A stretch of 64,000 nucleotides of DNA from positions 12,958,001 through 13,022,000 of the forward strand of contig NW_027488370.1 of assembly GCF_051014445.1 (NCBI RefSeq), written 5' to 3'. The notes below the pieces were generated by a model that saw only the letters and a program-made list of their open reading frames with translations, did no database searches and was not told the DNA's origin. Positions within the stretch are counted from its first letter, which is position 1; each line of letters begins with the position of its first letter. Shown piece after piece: positions 23,341-36,185 of the stretch. A program made the position numbers and the translations under genes. Source of the DNA: Colletes latitarsis. Its lineage: Eukaryota > Arthropoda > Insecta > Hymenoptera > Colletidae.

Positions 23341-25650
23341 AACCTAGACCTAGCATGCGATATCCTCTAAAATATTTATCAAGACCAGGTTTAATTGAAT
23401 GTGTCAGTGTGGTACCACATTACTACGTGAACCAAACCAGTAAAAACACAGGATCCGTTCAACAAGTATGTGAAGAATTCGAAAGTATGAGTCTGATGAG
23501 TGAAAGTCCCAGGACTAACCTAGACCTAACATGCGTTATCCTCAATAATATTGATCGAAACAAGGTTTAATCGACTGTGTCAGTGTGGCACCGCATTACT
23601 AAGTAATCCAAACCAGAAAAAAAACCAGGATCTGTTCAGCGAGTATGTGAAGTGTACGAAACTATGAGTCTGATGAGGGCAAATCCCAGAACTATCCCAT
23701 ACCTAACATGCGTTATCCTCTAAAATAGTGATCGAAACCAGGGTTAATTGACTGTTTCAGTGTGGTTCTACAATACTACGTGACCCAATCCAGAAAAAGC
23801 CCAGGATCTAGCCATCAATTATGAGAAATATGCGAAAGAATGAGCCTGATGAGAGCAAATCCCAGACCTAACCTCGACCTAACGTGTTATCCTCAAAAAT
23901 ATTTATCGAAACCAGGTTTAATGGACTGTTTCAGTGTGGTACTACATTAGTACGTGATGCAATCCAGAAATAGCCCAGGATCTAGCCATGAATTATGAGA
24001 AATATGCGAAAGTATGAGCCTGATGAGGGCAAATCCAAGACCTAACCCAGACCTAACATGAGTTATCCTCAAAAATATTGATCGAAACCAGGTTTAATGG
24101 ACTGTTTCAGTGTGGTACCACATTACTACGTGATCCAAACTAGAAAAAACCCAGGATCTGTTCAACAAGTATGTGATGAATGCGAAAGTATGAGTCTGAT
24201 GAGTGAAAATCCCAGGCCTAACCTAGACCTAACATGCGTTATGCTCAAAAATATTTATCGAAACCAGGTTTAATGGACTGTTTCAGTGTGGTACCACATT
24301 ACTACGTGATCCAAACTAGAAAAAGCCCAGAATCTGCCCATCAAGTATGAGAAATATGCGAAAGTACGAGCCTGATGAGAGCAAATCCCAGACCTAACCC
24401 AGACCTGGCATGCGTTATGCTCAAAAATATTGATCGAAACCAGGTTTAATCGACTGTTTCAGTGTGCTACTAAATTACTACGTGATCCAATCCACAAAAA
24501 GCCCAGAATCTGCCCATCAAGTATGAGAAATATGCGAAAGTACGAGCCTGATGAGGGCAAATCCCAGACCTAACCTAGACCTAGCATGCGTTATGCTCAA
24601 AAATATTGATCGAAACCAGGTTTAATGGACTGTTTCAGTGTGGTACTACATTACTACGTGATCCAAACTAGAAAAAGCCCAGAATCTGCCCATCAAGTAT
24701 GAGAAATATGCGAAAGTACGAGCCTGATGAGGGCAATTCCTAGACCTAACCCAGACCTAACATGCGTTATCCTCAAAAATATTGATCGAAACCAGGTTTA
24801 ATGGACTGTTTCAGTGTGGTACCACATTACTACGTGATCCAAACTAGAAAAAACCCAGGATCTGTCAACAAGTATGTGATGAATGCGAAAGTATGAGTCT
24901 GATGAGTGAAAATCCCAGGCCTAACCTAGACCTAACATGCGTTATGCTCAAAAATATTTATCGAAACCAGGTTTAGTCGACTGTTTCAGTGTGGTACCAC
25001 ATTAATACGTGATCCAAACCAGAAAAAAACCTAGGATCTGTTCAACAAGTATGTGAAGTATGCGAAAGTATGAGTCTGATGAGGGCTAATCCCAGGCCTA
25101 ACCTAGACATAACATGCGTTATCCTGTAAAATATTGATCGAAACCAGGTTGAGTGGACTGTTTCAGTGTGGTACCACACTACTGCGTGATCCAAACCAGA
25201 AAAAACCCAGGATCTGTTCAACAAGTATGTGAAAAATGCGAAAGTATGATCCTGACGAGGGCAAATCCCAGACCTATCCCAGACCTAACTTGTGTTGTCC
25301 TCTAAAATATTGCTGGAAACCAGGTTTAATTGACTGTTTCAGTGTGGTACTACATTACTATGTGATGCAATCCAGAAATAGCCCAGGATCTAGCCATGAA
25401 TTATGAGAAATATGCGAAAGTATGACCCTGATGAGGGCAATTCCTAGACCTAACCCAGACCTAACATGCGTTATCCTCAAAAATATTGATCGAAACCAGG
25501 TTTAATGGACTGTTTCAGTGTGGTACCACATTACTACGTGATCCAAACTAGAAAAAACCCAGGATCTGTTCAACGAGCATGTGAAGAAAGCGAAAGTATG
25601 AGCCTGATTTGGGCTAATCCCAGACCTATCCCAGACCTAACTTGCGTTAT
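23341..25650 (+). repeat. Domain B proximal part with 704-bp 4-mer spacing
   Basis: Mixed B monomers. A run with ACTAGAAAAAACCCAGG and GTGATGAATGCG at 24,045-24,265 recurs at 24,749-24,968 (offset 704, four monomers). Its first half recurs again near 25,450-25,570. Three monomers between 24,310 and 24,740 share AAAAAGCCCAGAATCTGCCC. These monomers are less uniform than those beyond 34 kb. Confidence 0.75.
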
Positions 25651-27400
25651 CCTCTAAAATATTGATCGAAACCAGGTTGAATTGACTGTTTTAGTGTGGT
25701 ACCACATTACTACGTGATCCAAAGCAGAAAAAACCCTGGATTAGGTCAACATGTATGTTAAAACTGCGAAAGTATGACCCTGATGAGGCCAAATCCCAGA
25801 CCTATCCCAGACCTAACTTGCGTTATCCTCTAAAATATTTATCCAGACCAGTTTTCATTGAATGTTTCAGTGTGGTACCACATTACTACGTGATCCAAAG
25901 CAGAAAAAACCCTGGATTAGGTCAACAAGTATGTGAAGAATGCGAAAGTATGAGTCTGATGAGTGAAAATCCCAGGCCTAACCTAGACCTAACATGCGTT
26001 ATACTCTAAAATATTGATCGAAACCTGGTTTAATCGACTGTTTCAGTGTGGTACCACATTACTATGTGATCCAAACCAGAAAATAACCCAGGATCTGTTC
26101 AACGAGTATGTGAAGTGTGCGAAAGTATGAGTCTGATGAGGTCAAATCCCAGACCAATCCCAGACCTAACTTGCGTTATCCTCAAAAATATTGATCGAAA
26201 CCAGGTTTAGTTGACTGTTTCAGCGTGCTACCACATTACGACGTGATACGAATCCAGAAATAGCCCAGGATCTAGTCATGATGTATGAGAAAGATGCGAA
26301 AGTATGAGCATGATGAGGGCAAATTCTAGAACTGACCCAGACCTAACATGCGTTATCCTCTAAAATATTGATCGAAACCAGGTTGAATTGACTGTTTTAG
26401 TGTGGTACCACATTACTACGTGATCCAAAACAGAAAAAACCCTGGATTAGGTCAACATGTATGTTAAAACTGCGAAAGTATGACCCTGATGAGGCCAAAT
26501 CCCAGAACTATCCCAGACCTAACTTGCGTTATCCTCCAAAATATTTATCCAGACCAGTTTCCATTGAATGTTTCAGTGTGGTACCACATTACTACGTGAT
26601 CCAATCCAGAAAAAACCCAGGATCCGTTCAACAAGTATGTGAAGAATGCGAAAGTATGAGTCTGATGAGTGAAAATCCCAGACCTAACCTAGACCTAACA
26701 TGCGTTATCCTCAAAAATATTGATCGAAACCTGGTTTAATCGACTGTTTCAGTGTGGTACCACATTACTATGTGATCCAAACCAGAAAATAACACAGGAT
26801 CTGTTCAACGAGTATGTGAAGAAAGCGAAAGTATGAGCCTGATGTGGGCTAATCCCAGACCTATCCCAGACCTAACTTGCGTTATCCTCTAAAATATTGA
26901 TCGAAACCAGGTTCAATTGACTGTTTTAGTGTGGTACCACATTACTACGTGATCCAAAGCAGAAAAAACCCTGGATTAGGTCAACATGTATGTTAAAACT
27001 GCGAAAGTATGACCCTGATGAGGCCAAATCCCAGACCTATCCCAGACCTAACTTGCGTTATCCTCTAAAATATTTATCCAGACCAGTTTTCATTGAATGT
27101 TTCAGTGTGGTACCACATTACTACGTGATCCAAAGCAGAAAAAACCCTGGATTAGGTCAACAAGTATATGAAGAATGCGAAAGTATGAGTCTGATGATTG
27201 AAAATCCCAGGCCTAACCTAGACCTAACATGCGTTATACTCTAAAATATTGATCGAAACCTGGTTTAATCGACTGTTTCAGTGTGGTACCACATTACTAT
27301 GTGATCCAAACCAGAAAGTAACCCAGGATATGTTCAACGAGTATGTGAAGTGTGCGAAAGTATGAGTCTGATGAGGTCAAATGCCAGACCAATCCCAGAC
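25651..27400 (+). repeat. GGTCAACATGTATGTTAAAAC sub-type with 1,235-bp 7-mer spacing
   Basis: Positions 25,655-26,160 recur at about 26,890-27,395 (offset 1,235, seven monomers plus 3 bp). A related monomer lies at 26,440-26,640. Marks are GACTGTTTTAGTGTGG, CCCTGGATTAGGTCAAC, TGTTAAAACTGCG and ATTTATCCAGACC. Single members of this sub-type return at about 27,690, 30,330, 33,510 and 54,640. Confidence 0.78.
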
Positions 27401-30400
27401 TTAACTTGCGTTATCCTCTAAAATATTGATCGAAACCAGGTTTAATTGACTGCTTCAGCGTGGTACCACATTACTACGTGATACAATCCAAAAACAGCCC
27501 AGGATCTAGCCATGAAGTATGAGAAATATGCGAAAGTATGAGCCTGATGAGGGCAAATCCTAGACCTAACCCAAACCTAACATGCGTTATCCTCTAAAAT
27601 ATTTATCAAGGCCAGGTTTAATTGAATGTTTCAGTGTGGCACCACTTTACTACGTGATCCAAAGCAGAAAAAACCCTCGATCAGGTCAACATGTATGTTA
27701 AAACTGCGAAAGTATGACCCTGATGAGGGCAAATCCCAGGCCTAACCTAGACCTAACTTGCGTTATCCTCTAAAATATTGATCGAAACCAGGTTTAATTC
27801 GCTGTTTCAGCGTGGTACCACATTACTACGTGAACCAAACCAGAAAAAACCCAGGATCCTTTCAACAAGTATGTGAAGAATGCGGAAGTATGAGTCTGAT
27901 GAGCGCTAATCCCAGACCTATCCCAGACCTAACCTGCGTTATCCTCTAAAATATTTATCCAGACCAGGTTTCATTGAATGTTTCAGTGTGGTACCACATT
28001 ACTACGTGATCCAATCCAGAAAAAACCCAGGATCCGTTCAACAAGTATGTGAAGAATGCGAAAGTATGGGTCTGATGAGTGAAAATCCCAGACCTAGCCT
28101 AGACCTAACATGAATTATTCTCTAAAATATTGGTCGAAACCAGGGTTAATTGACTGTTTCAGTGTGGTCCCACATTACTACGTGACCCAAACCAGAAAAA
28201 ACCCAGGATCCGTTCAACAAGTATGTGAAAAACGCGAAAGTATGAGCCTGATGAGGGCAAATCCCAGACCTATCCCAGACCTAACATGCGTTATTCTCTA
28301 AAATATTTATCAAGACCAGGTTTAACTGAATGTTTCAGTGTGGTACCACATTTCTACATGTTCCAAACCAGAAAAAACCCAGGATCCGTTCAACAAGTAT
28401 GTGAAGAATGCGAAAGTATGAGTCTGATGAGTGAAAATCCCAGGCCTAACCTAGACCTAACATGCGTTATCCTCAAAAATATTGATCGAAACCTGGTTTA
28501 ATCGACTGTTTCAGTGTGGTACCACATTACTACGTGATACAATCCAGAAACAGCCCAGGATCTAGCCATGAAGTATGAGAGATATGCGAAAGTATGAGCC
28601 TGTTGAGGGCAAATCCTAGACCTAACCCAAACCTAACATGCGTTATCCTCTAAAATATTTATCAAGACCAGGTTTAATTGATTGTTTCAGTGTAGACCCA
28701 CATTACTACGTGATCCAAACCAGAAAAAACCCAGGATCCGTTCAACAAGTATGTGAAGAATGCGAAAGTATGAGTCTGATGAGTGAAAATCCCAGGCCTA
28801 ACCTAGACCTAACATGCGTTATCCTCAAAAATATTGATCGAAACCTGGTTTAATCGACTGTTTCAGTGTGGTACCACATTACTATGTGATCCAAACCAGA
28901 ATGTAACCCAGGATCTGTTCAACGAGTATGTGAAGTGTGCGAAAGTATGAGTCTGATGAGGTCAAATCCCAGAACAATCCCAGACTTAACTTGCGTTATC
29001 CTCTAAAATATTGATCGAAACCAGGTTTAATCGACTGTTTCAGTGTGGTACCACAATACTGCGTGATACAAACCAGAAAAAACCCAGGATCTGTTCAACA
29101 AGTATGTGAAAAACGCGAAAGTATGAGCCTGATGAGGGCGAATCCCAGACCTATGCCAGACCTAACTTGTGTTATCCTCTAAAATATTGAGCGAAACCAG
29201 GTTTAATGGACTGTTTCAGTGTGGTACCACACTACTACGTGATCCAAACCAGAAAAAACCCAGGATCCGTTCAACAAGTATGTGAAGTGTGCGAAAGTAT
29301 GAGCCTGATGAGAGCAAATCCCAGACCTAACCTAGACCTAACATGAATTATTCTCTAAAATATTGGTCGAAACCAGGTTTAATTGACTGTTTCAGTGTGG
29401 TCCCGCATTACTACGTGACCCAAACCAGAAAAAACACAGGATCCGTTCAACAAGTATGTGAAAAACGCGAAAGTATGAGCCTGATGAGAGCAAATCCCAG
29501 ACCTAACCTAGACCTAACATGAATTATTCTCTAAAATATTGATCGAAACCAGGTTTAATCGACTGTTTCAGTGTGGTACCACATTACGACGTGATCCAAA
29601 CCAGAAAAAACCCAGGATCAGTTCAACAAGTATGAGAAGAATGCGAAAGTATGAGTCTGATGAGTGAAAATCCCAGGGCTAACCTAGACCTAACATGCGT
29701 TATCCTCTAAAATATTGATCCAAACCAGGTTTAATGGACTGTTTCAGTGTGGTACCACATTACTGCGTGATCCAAACCAGAAAAAACCCAGGATCAGTTC
29801 AACAAGTATGAGAAGAATGCGAAAGTATCAGTCTGATGAGTGAAAATCCCAGGGCTAACCTAGACCTAACATGCGTTATCCTCTAAACAATTGATCCATA
29901 CCAGGTATAATGGACTGTTTCAGTGTGGTACCACACTACTACGTGATACAAACCAGAAAAAACCCAGGATCTGTTCAACAAGTATGTGAAAAACGCGAAA
30001 GTATGAGCCTGATGAGGGAGAATCCCAGACCTATGCCAGACCTAACTTGCGTTATCCTCTAAAATATTGATCGAAACCAAGTTTAATTGACTGTTTCAGC
30101 GTGGTACCACATTACTACGTGATACAGTCCAGAAACAGCCCGGGATCTAGCCATGAAGTAGGAGAAATATGCGGAAGTATGAGCCTGATGAGGGCAAATC
30201 CTAGACCTAACCCAAACCTAACATGCGTTATCATCTAAAATATTTATCAAGACCAGGTTTAATTGAATGTTTCAGTGTGGTACCACTTTACTACGTGATC
30301 CAAAGCAGAAAAAACCCTCGATCAGGTCAACATGTATGTTAAAACTACGAAAGTGCGACCCTGATGAGGTCAAATCCCAGACCTATCCCAAACCTAACTA

Positions 30401-30714
30401 TGCGTTATCCTCTAAAATATTGATCAAAACCAGGTTTAATCGACTGTTTCAGTGTGGTACCACATTACTACGTGATCCAAACCAGAAAAAACCCAGGATC
30501 CGTTCAACAAGTATGTGAAGAATGCGAATGTATGAGTCTGAAGAGTGAAAATCCCAGACCTAACCTAGACCTAACATGCGTTATCCTCTAAGATATTGAT
30601 CCAAACCATGTTTAATGGACTGTTTCAGTGTGGTACCACACTACTACGTGATCCAAACCAGAGAAAACCCAGGATCTGTTCAGCAAGTATGTGAAAAACG
30701 CGAAAGTATGAGCC
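27401..30714 (+). repeat. Mixed B monomers, short-range copies
   Basis: An ACATGAATTATTCTC monomer at about 28,110 has its counterpart at 29,343 (offset 1,233). The run at 28,360-28,530 has a near copy at 28,710-28,880 (offset 352). Adjacent near-identical monomers lie at about 29,611 and 29,787 (CCCAGGATCAGTTCAAC with GAGAAGAATGCG; offset 176). Nothing other than satellite is seen. Confidence 0.75.
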
Positions 30715-31396
30715 TGATGAGTGAAAATCCCAGGGCTAACCTAGACCTAACATGCGTTATCCTCTAAACAATTGATCCAAACCAGGTTTAATGGACTGTT
30801 TCAGTGTGGTACGACACTACTACGTGATACAAGCCAGAAAAAACCCAGGATCTGTTCAACAAGTATGTGAAAAACGCGAAAGTATGAGCCTGATGAGGGC
30901 AAATCCCAGACCTATCCCAGACCTAACTTGCGTTGTCCTCTAAGATATTGATGGAAACCAGGTTTAATTGACCGTTTCAGTGTTGTACTTCATTACTACG
31001 TGATGCAATCCAGAAAAAGCCCAGGATCTAGCCATGAATTATGAGAAATATGCGAAAGAACGAGCCTGATGAGAGCAAATCCCAGACCCAACCTAGACCT
31101 AACATGAATTATTCTCTAAAATATTGATCGAAACCAGGTTTAATCGACTGTTTCAGTGTGGTACTACATTACTATGTGATCCAAAGCAGAAAATAACCCA
31201 GGATCTGTTCAACGAGTATGTGAAGTGTGCGAAAGTATCAGTCTGATGAGGTCATATTCCAGACCTATCCCAAACCTAACTATGCGTTATCCTCTAAAAT
31301 ATTGATCAAAACCAGGTTTAATCGACTGTTTCAGTGTGGTACCACATTACTACGTGATCCAAACCAGAAAAAACCCAGGATCCGTTCAACAAGTAT
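30715..31396 (+). repeat. 5-monomer unit, 882-bp offset, copy 1
   Basis: Shared with 31,597-32,278. Marks are CTCTAAACAATTGATCC, GTGATACAAGCC, CTCTAAGATATTGATGG, GTGTTGTACTTC and CCCAAACCTAACTATGCG. The beginning of the unit (AAACAATTGATCC) is also found 881 bp upstream at 29,860, but that similarity stops after little more than one monomer. Confidence 0.8.
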
Positions 31397-31596
31397 GAGA
31401 AATATGCGAAAGAATGAGCCTGATGAGAGCAAATCCCAGACCTAACCTAGACCTAACATGAAGTATTCTCTAAAATATTGGTCGAAACCAGGTTTAATTG
31501 ACTGTTTCAGTGTGGAACCACATTACTACGTGATCCAAACCAGAAAAAACCCAGGATCAGTTCAACAAGTATGTGAAGAATGCGAGAGTATGAGTC

Positions 31597-32278
31597 TGAT
31601 GAGTGAAAATCCCAGGGCTAACCTAGACCTAACATGCGTTATCCTCTAAACAATTGATCCAAACCAGGTTTAATGGACTGTTTCAGTGTGGTACCACACT
31701 ACTACGTGATACAAGCCAGAAAAAACCCAGGATCTGTTCAACAAGTATGTGAAAAACGCGAAAGTATGAGCCGGATGAGGGCAAATCCCAGACCTGTCCC
31801 AGACCTAACTTGCGTTGTCCTCTAAGATATTGATGGAAACCAGGTTTAATTGACTGTTTCAGTGTTGTACTTCATTACTACGTGATGCAATCCAGAAAAA
31901 GCCCAGGATCTAGCCATGAAGTATGAGAAATATGCGAAAGAACGAGCCTGATGAGAGCAAATCCCAGACCTAACCTAGACCTAACATGAATTATTCTCTA
32001 AAATATTGATCGAAACCAGGTTTAGTCGACTGTTTCAGTGTGGTACCACATTACTATGTGATCCAAAGCAGAAAATAACCCAGGATCTGTTCAACGAGTA
32101 TGTGAAGTGTGCGAAAGTATTAGTCTGATGAGGTCATATCCCAGACCTATCCCAAACCTAGCTATGCGTTATCCTCTAAATTATTGATCAAAACCAGGTT
32201 TAATCGACTGTTTCAGTGTGGTACCACATTACGTCGTGATCCAAACCAGAAAAAACCCAGGATCCGTTCAACAAGTAT
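31597..32278 (+). repeat. 5-monomer unit, 882-bp offset, copy 2
   Basis: Near copy of 30,715-31,396, with small differences such as GTACCACACTAC here against GTACGACACTAC in copy 1. The following stretch 32,279-34,830 is mixed B monomers, with neighbouring CTCTAAGATATTGATGG monomers at about 33,055 and 33,230. Confidence 0.8.
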
Positions 32279-34830
32279 GTGAAGAATGCGAAAGTATGAG
32301 TCTGATGAGTGAAAAAACCAGGCCTGACCTACACCTAACATGCGTTATCCTCAAAAATATTGATCGAAATCTGGTTTAATCGACTGTTTCAGTGTGGTAC
32401 CACACTACTACGTGATACAAACCAGAAAAAACCCAGGATCTGTTCAACAAGTATGTGAAAAACGCGAAAGTATGAGCCTGATGAGGGCAAATCCCAGACC
32501 AATCCCAGACCTCACTTGCGTTGTCCTCTAAGATATTGATGGAAACCAGGTTTAATTGACTGTTTCAGTGTTGTACTTCATTACTACGTGATGCAATCCA
32601 GAAAAAGCCCAGGATCTAGCCATCAAGTATGAGAAATATGCGAAAGAACGAGCCTGATGAGAGCAAATCCTAGACCTAACCCAAACCTAACATGCGTTAT
32701 CCTCTAAAATATTTATCAAGACCAGGTTTAATTGAATGTTTCAGTGTGGTACCACATTAGTACCTGAACCAAACCAGAAAAAACCCAGGATCTGTTCAAC
32801 AAGTATGTGAAGTGTGCGAAAGTATGAGTCTCATGAGCGAAAATCCCAGGGTTAACCTAGACCTAAACATGCGTTATACTCTAAAATATTGATCCAAACC
32901 AGGTTTAATGGACTGTTTCAGTGTGGTACCACACTACTACGTGATACAAGCCAGAAAAAACCCAGGATCTGTTCAACAAGAATGTGAAAAACGCGAAAGT
33001 ATGAGCCTGATGAGGGCGAATCCCAGACCTATGCCAGACCTAACTTACGTTGTTCTCTAAGATATTGATGGAAACCAGGTTTAGTTGACTGTTTCAGTGT
33101 TGTACTTCATTACTACGTGATACAAACCAGAAAAAACCCAGGAGCTGTTCAACAAATATGTGAAAAACGCGAAAGTATGAGCCTGATGATGGCGAATCCC
33201 AGACCTATGCCAGACCTAACTTGCGTTGTCCTCTAAGATATTGATGGAAACCAGGTTTAATTGACTGTTTCAGTGTTGTACTTCATTACTACGTGATGCA
33301 ATCCAGAAAAAGCCCAGGATCTAGCCATCAAGTATGAGAAATATGCGAAAGAATGAGCCTGATGAGAGCAAATCCCAGACCTAACCTAGACCTAACGTGC
33401 GTTATCCTCTAAAATATCTATCAAGACCAGGTTTAATTGAATGTTTCAGTGTGGTACCACTTTACTACGTGATCCAAAGCAGAACAAACCCTCGATCAGG
33501 TCAACATGTATGTTAAAACTGCGAAAGTATGACCCTGATGAGGGCAAATCCCAGGCCTAACCTAGACCTAACTTGCGTTATCCTCTAACATATTGATCGA
33601 AACCAGGTTTAATTGACTGTTTCAGTGTGGTACCACATTACTACGTCATACAATCCAGAAACAGCCCAGGATCTAGCCATCAAGTATGAGAAATATGCGA
33701 AAGAATGTGCCTGATGAGAGCAAATCTCAGACCTAACCTAGACCTAACATGCGTTATCCTCTAAAATATTGATCCAAACCAGGTTTAATGGACTGTTTCA
33801 GTGTGGTACCACGTTACTATGTGATCCAAACCAGAAAATAACCCAGGATCTGTTCAACGAGTATGTGAAGTGTGCGAAAGTATGAGTCTGATGAGAGCAA
33901 ATCCCAGACCTATCCCAGGCCTAACATGCGTTATCCTCTAAAATATTGATCGAAACCTGGTTTAATCGACTGTTTCAGTGTGGTACCACATTACTACGTG
34001 ATACAATCCAGAAACAGCCCAGGATCTAGCCATGAAGTATGAGAGATATGCGAAAGTATGAGCCTGTTGAGGGCAAATCCTAGACCTAACCCAAACCTAA
34101 CATGCGTTATCCTCTAAAATATTTATCAAGACCAGGTTTAATTGACTGTTTCAGTGTGGAACCATATTACTACGTGATCCAAACCAGAAAAAACCCAGGA
34201 TCAGTTCAACAAGTATGTGAAGAATGCGAAAGTATGAGTCTGATGAGTGAAAAAACCAGGCCTGACCTAGACCTAACATGCGTTATCCTCTAAAATATTG
34301 AGCGAAACCAGGGTTAATGGACTGTTACAGTGTGGTACCACACTACTACGGGATCCAAACCAGAAAAAACCCAGGATCTGTTGAACAAGTATGTGAAAAA
34401 CGCGACAGTATGAGCCTGATGTGGGCAAATCCCAGACCTATCCCAGACCTAACTTGCGTTGTCCTCTAAAATATTAATGGAAACCAGGTTTAATTGACTG
34501 TTTCAGTGTGGTACCACATTACTACGTGATCCAAACCAGAAAAAACCCAGGATCTGTTCAACAAGTATGTGAAAAACGCGAAACTGTGAGGCTGATGAGG
34601 GCAAATCTTAGACCTAACCCAGACCTAAGATGCGTTATCCTCTAAAATATTGATCGAAACCATGTTTAATTGACTGTTTCAGCGTGGTACCACATTACTA
34701 CGTGATCCAAACCAGAAAGGACCCAGGATCCGTTCAACAAGTATGTGAAGAATGCGAATGTATGAGTCTGATCAGTGAAAATCTCAGGCCTTACCTAGAC
34801 CTAACTTGCGTTGTCCTCTAAAATATTGAT

Positions 34831-35960
34831 GGAAACCAGGTTTCATTGACTGTTTCAGTGTGGTACTACGTTACTACGTGATGCAATCCAGAAAAAGCCC
34901 AGGATCTAGCCATCAAGTATGAGACATATGCGAAAGAATGAGCCTGATGAGAGCAAATCCCAGACCTAACCTAGACCTAACATGTGTTATCCTCTAAAAT
35001 ATTGAGCGAAACCAGGTTTAATGGACGGTTTCAGTGTGGTACCACACTACTTCGTGATCCAAACCAGAAAAAACCCAGGATCTGTTCAACAAGTATGTGA
35101 AAAACGCGAAACTGTGAGCCTGATGAGGGCAAATCTTAGACCTATCCCAGACCTAAGATGCGCTGTCCTCTAAAATATATATCCAGACCAGGTTTCATTG
35201 AATGTTTCAGTGTGGTACCACTTTACTACGTGATCCAATCCAGAAATAGCCCAGGATCTAGCCATGAAGTATGAGAAATATGCGAAAGTATGAGCCTGAT
35301 GAGGGCAAATCCTAGACCTAACCCAGACCTAACATGCGTTATCCTCTGAAATATTTATCAAGACCAGGTTTAATTGAATGTTTCAGTGTGGTACCACATT
35401 ACTATGTGATCCAAACCAGAAAATAACGCAGGATCTGTTCTACGAGTATGTGAAGTGCGCGAAAGTATGAGCCTGATGAGGGCAAATCCCAGACCTATCC
35501 CAGACCTAACATGCGTTATCCTCTAAAATATTTATCAAGACCAGGTTTAATTGATTGTTTCAGTGTGGACCCACATTACTACGTGATCCAAACCAGAAAA
35601 AACCCAGGGTCCGTTCTACAAGTATGTGAAGAATGCGAAAGTATGAGTCTGATGAGTGAAAATCCCAGGCCTGACCAAGACCTAACGTGCGTTATCCTCT
35701 AAAATATTGAGCGAAACCAGGTTTAATGGACTGTTTCAGTGTGGTACCACACTACTACGTGATTCAAACCAGAAAAAACCCAGGATCCGTTCAACAAGTA
35801 TGTGACGTGTGCGAAAGTATGAGCCTGATGAGAGCAAATCCCAGACCTAACCTACACCTAACATGAATTATTCTCTAAAATATTGGTCGAAACCAGGTTT
35901 AATTGACTGTTTCAGTGTGGTCCCACATTACTACGTGACCCAAACCAGAAAAAATCCAGG
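34831..35960 (+). repeat. 1.1-kb B cassette (GAGACATATGCG ... CTCTGAAATATT)
   Basis: A six-monomer series with GTACTACGTTACTACG, AGTATGAGACATATGCG, GGACGGTTTCAGTGTGG, CACTACTTCGTGATCC, AATATATATCCAGACC and ATCCTCTGAAATATTT. The CTCTGAAATATT marker occurs at 35,341, 39,916, 43,787 and 47,483. Spacings are 4,575, 3,871 and 3,696 bp (26, 22 and 21 monomers within 1 bp). The full series continues to about 44,400 and 48,115 in the later copies. Confidence 0.85.
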
Positions 35961-36185
35961 ATCCGTTCAACAAGTATGTGAAGAATGCGAAAGTATGAGT
36001 CTGATGAGTGAAAAAACCAGGCCTGACCTACACCTAACATGCGTTATCCACTAAAATATTGAGCGAAACCAGGTTTAATGGACTGTTTCAGTGTGGTACC
36101 ACACTACTACGGGATCCAAACCAGAAAAAACCCAGGATCTGTTCTACAAATATGTGGAAAACGCGAAAGTATGAGCCTGATGAGA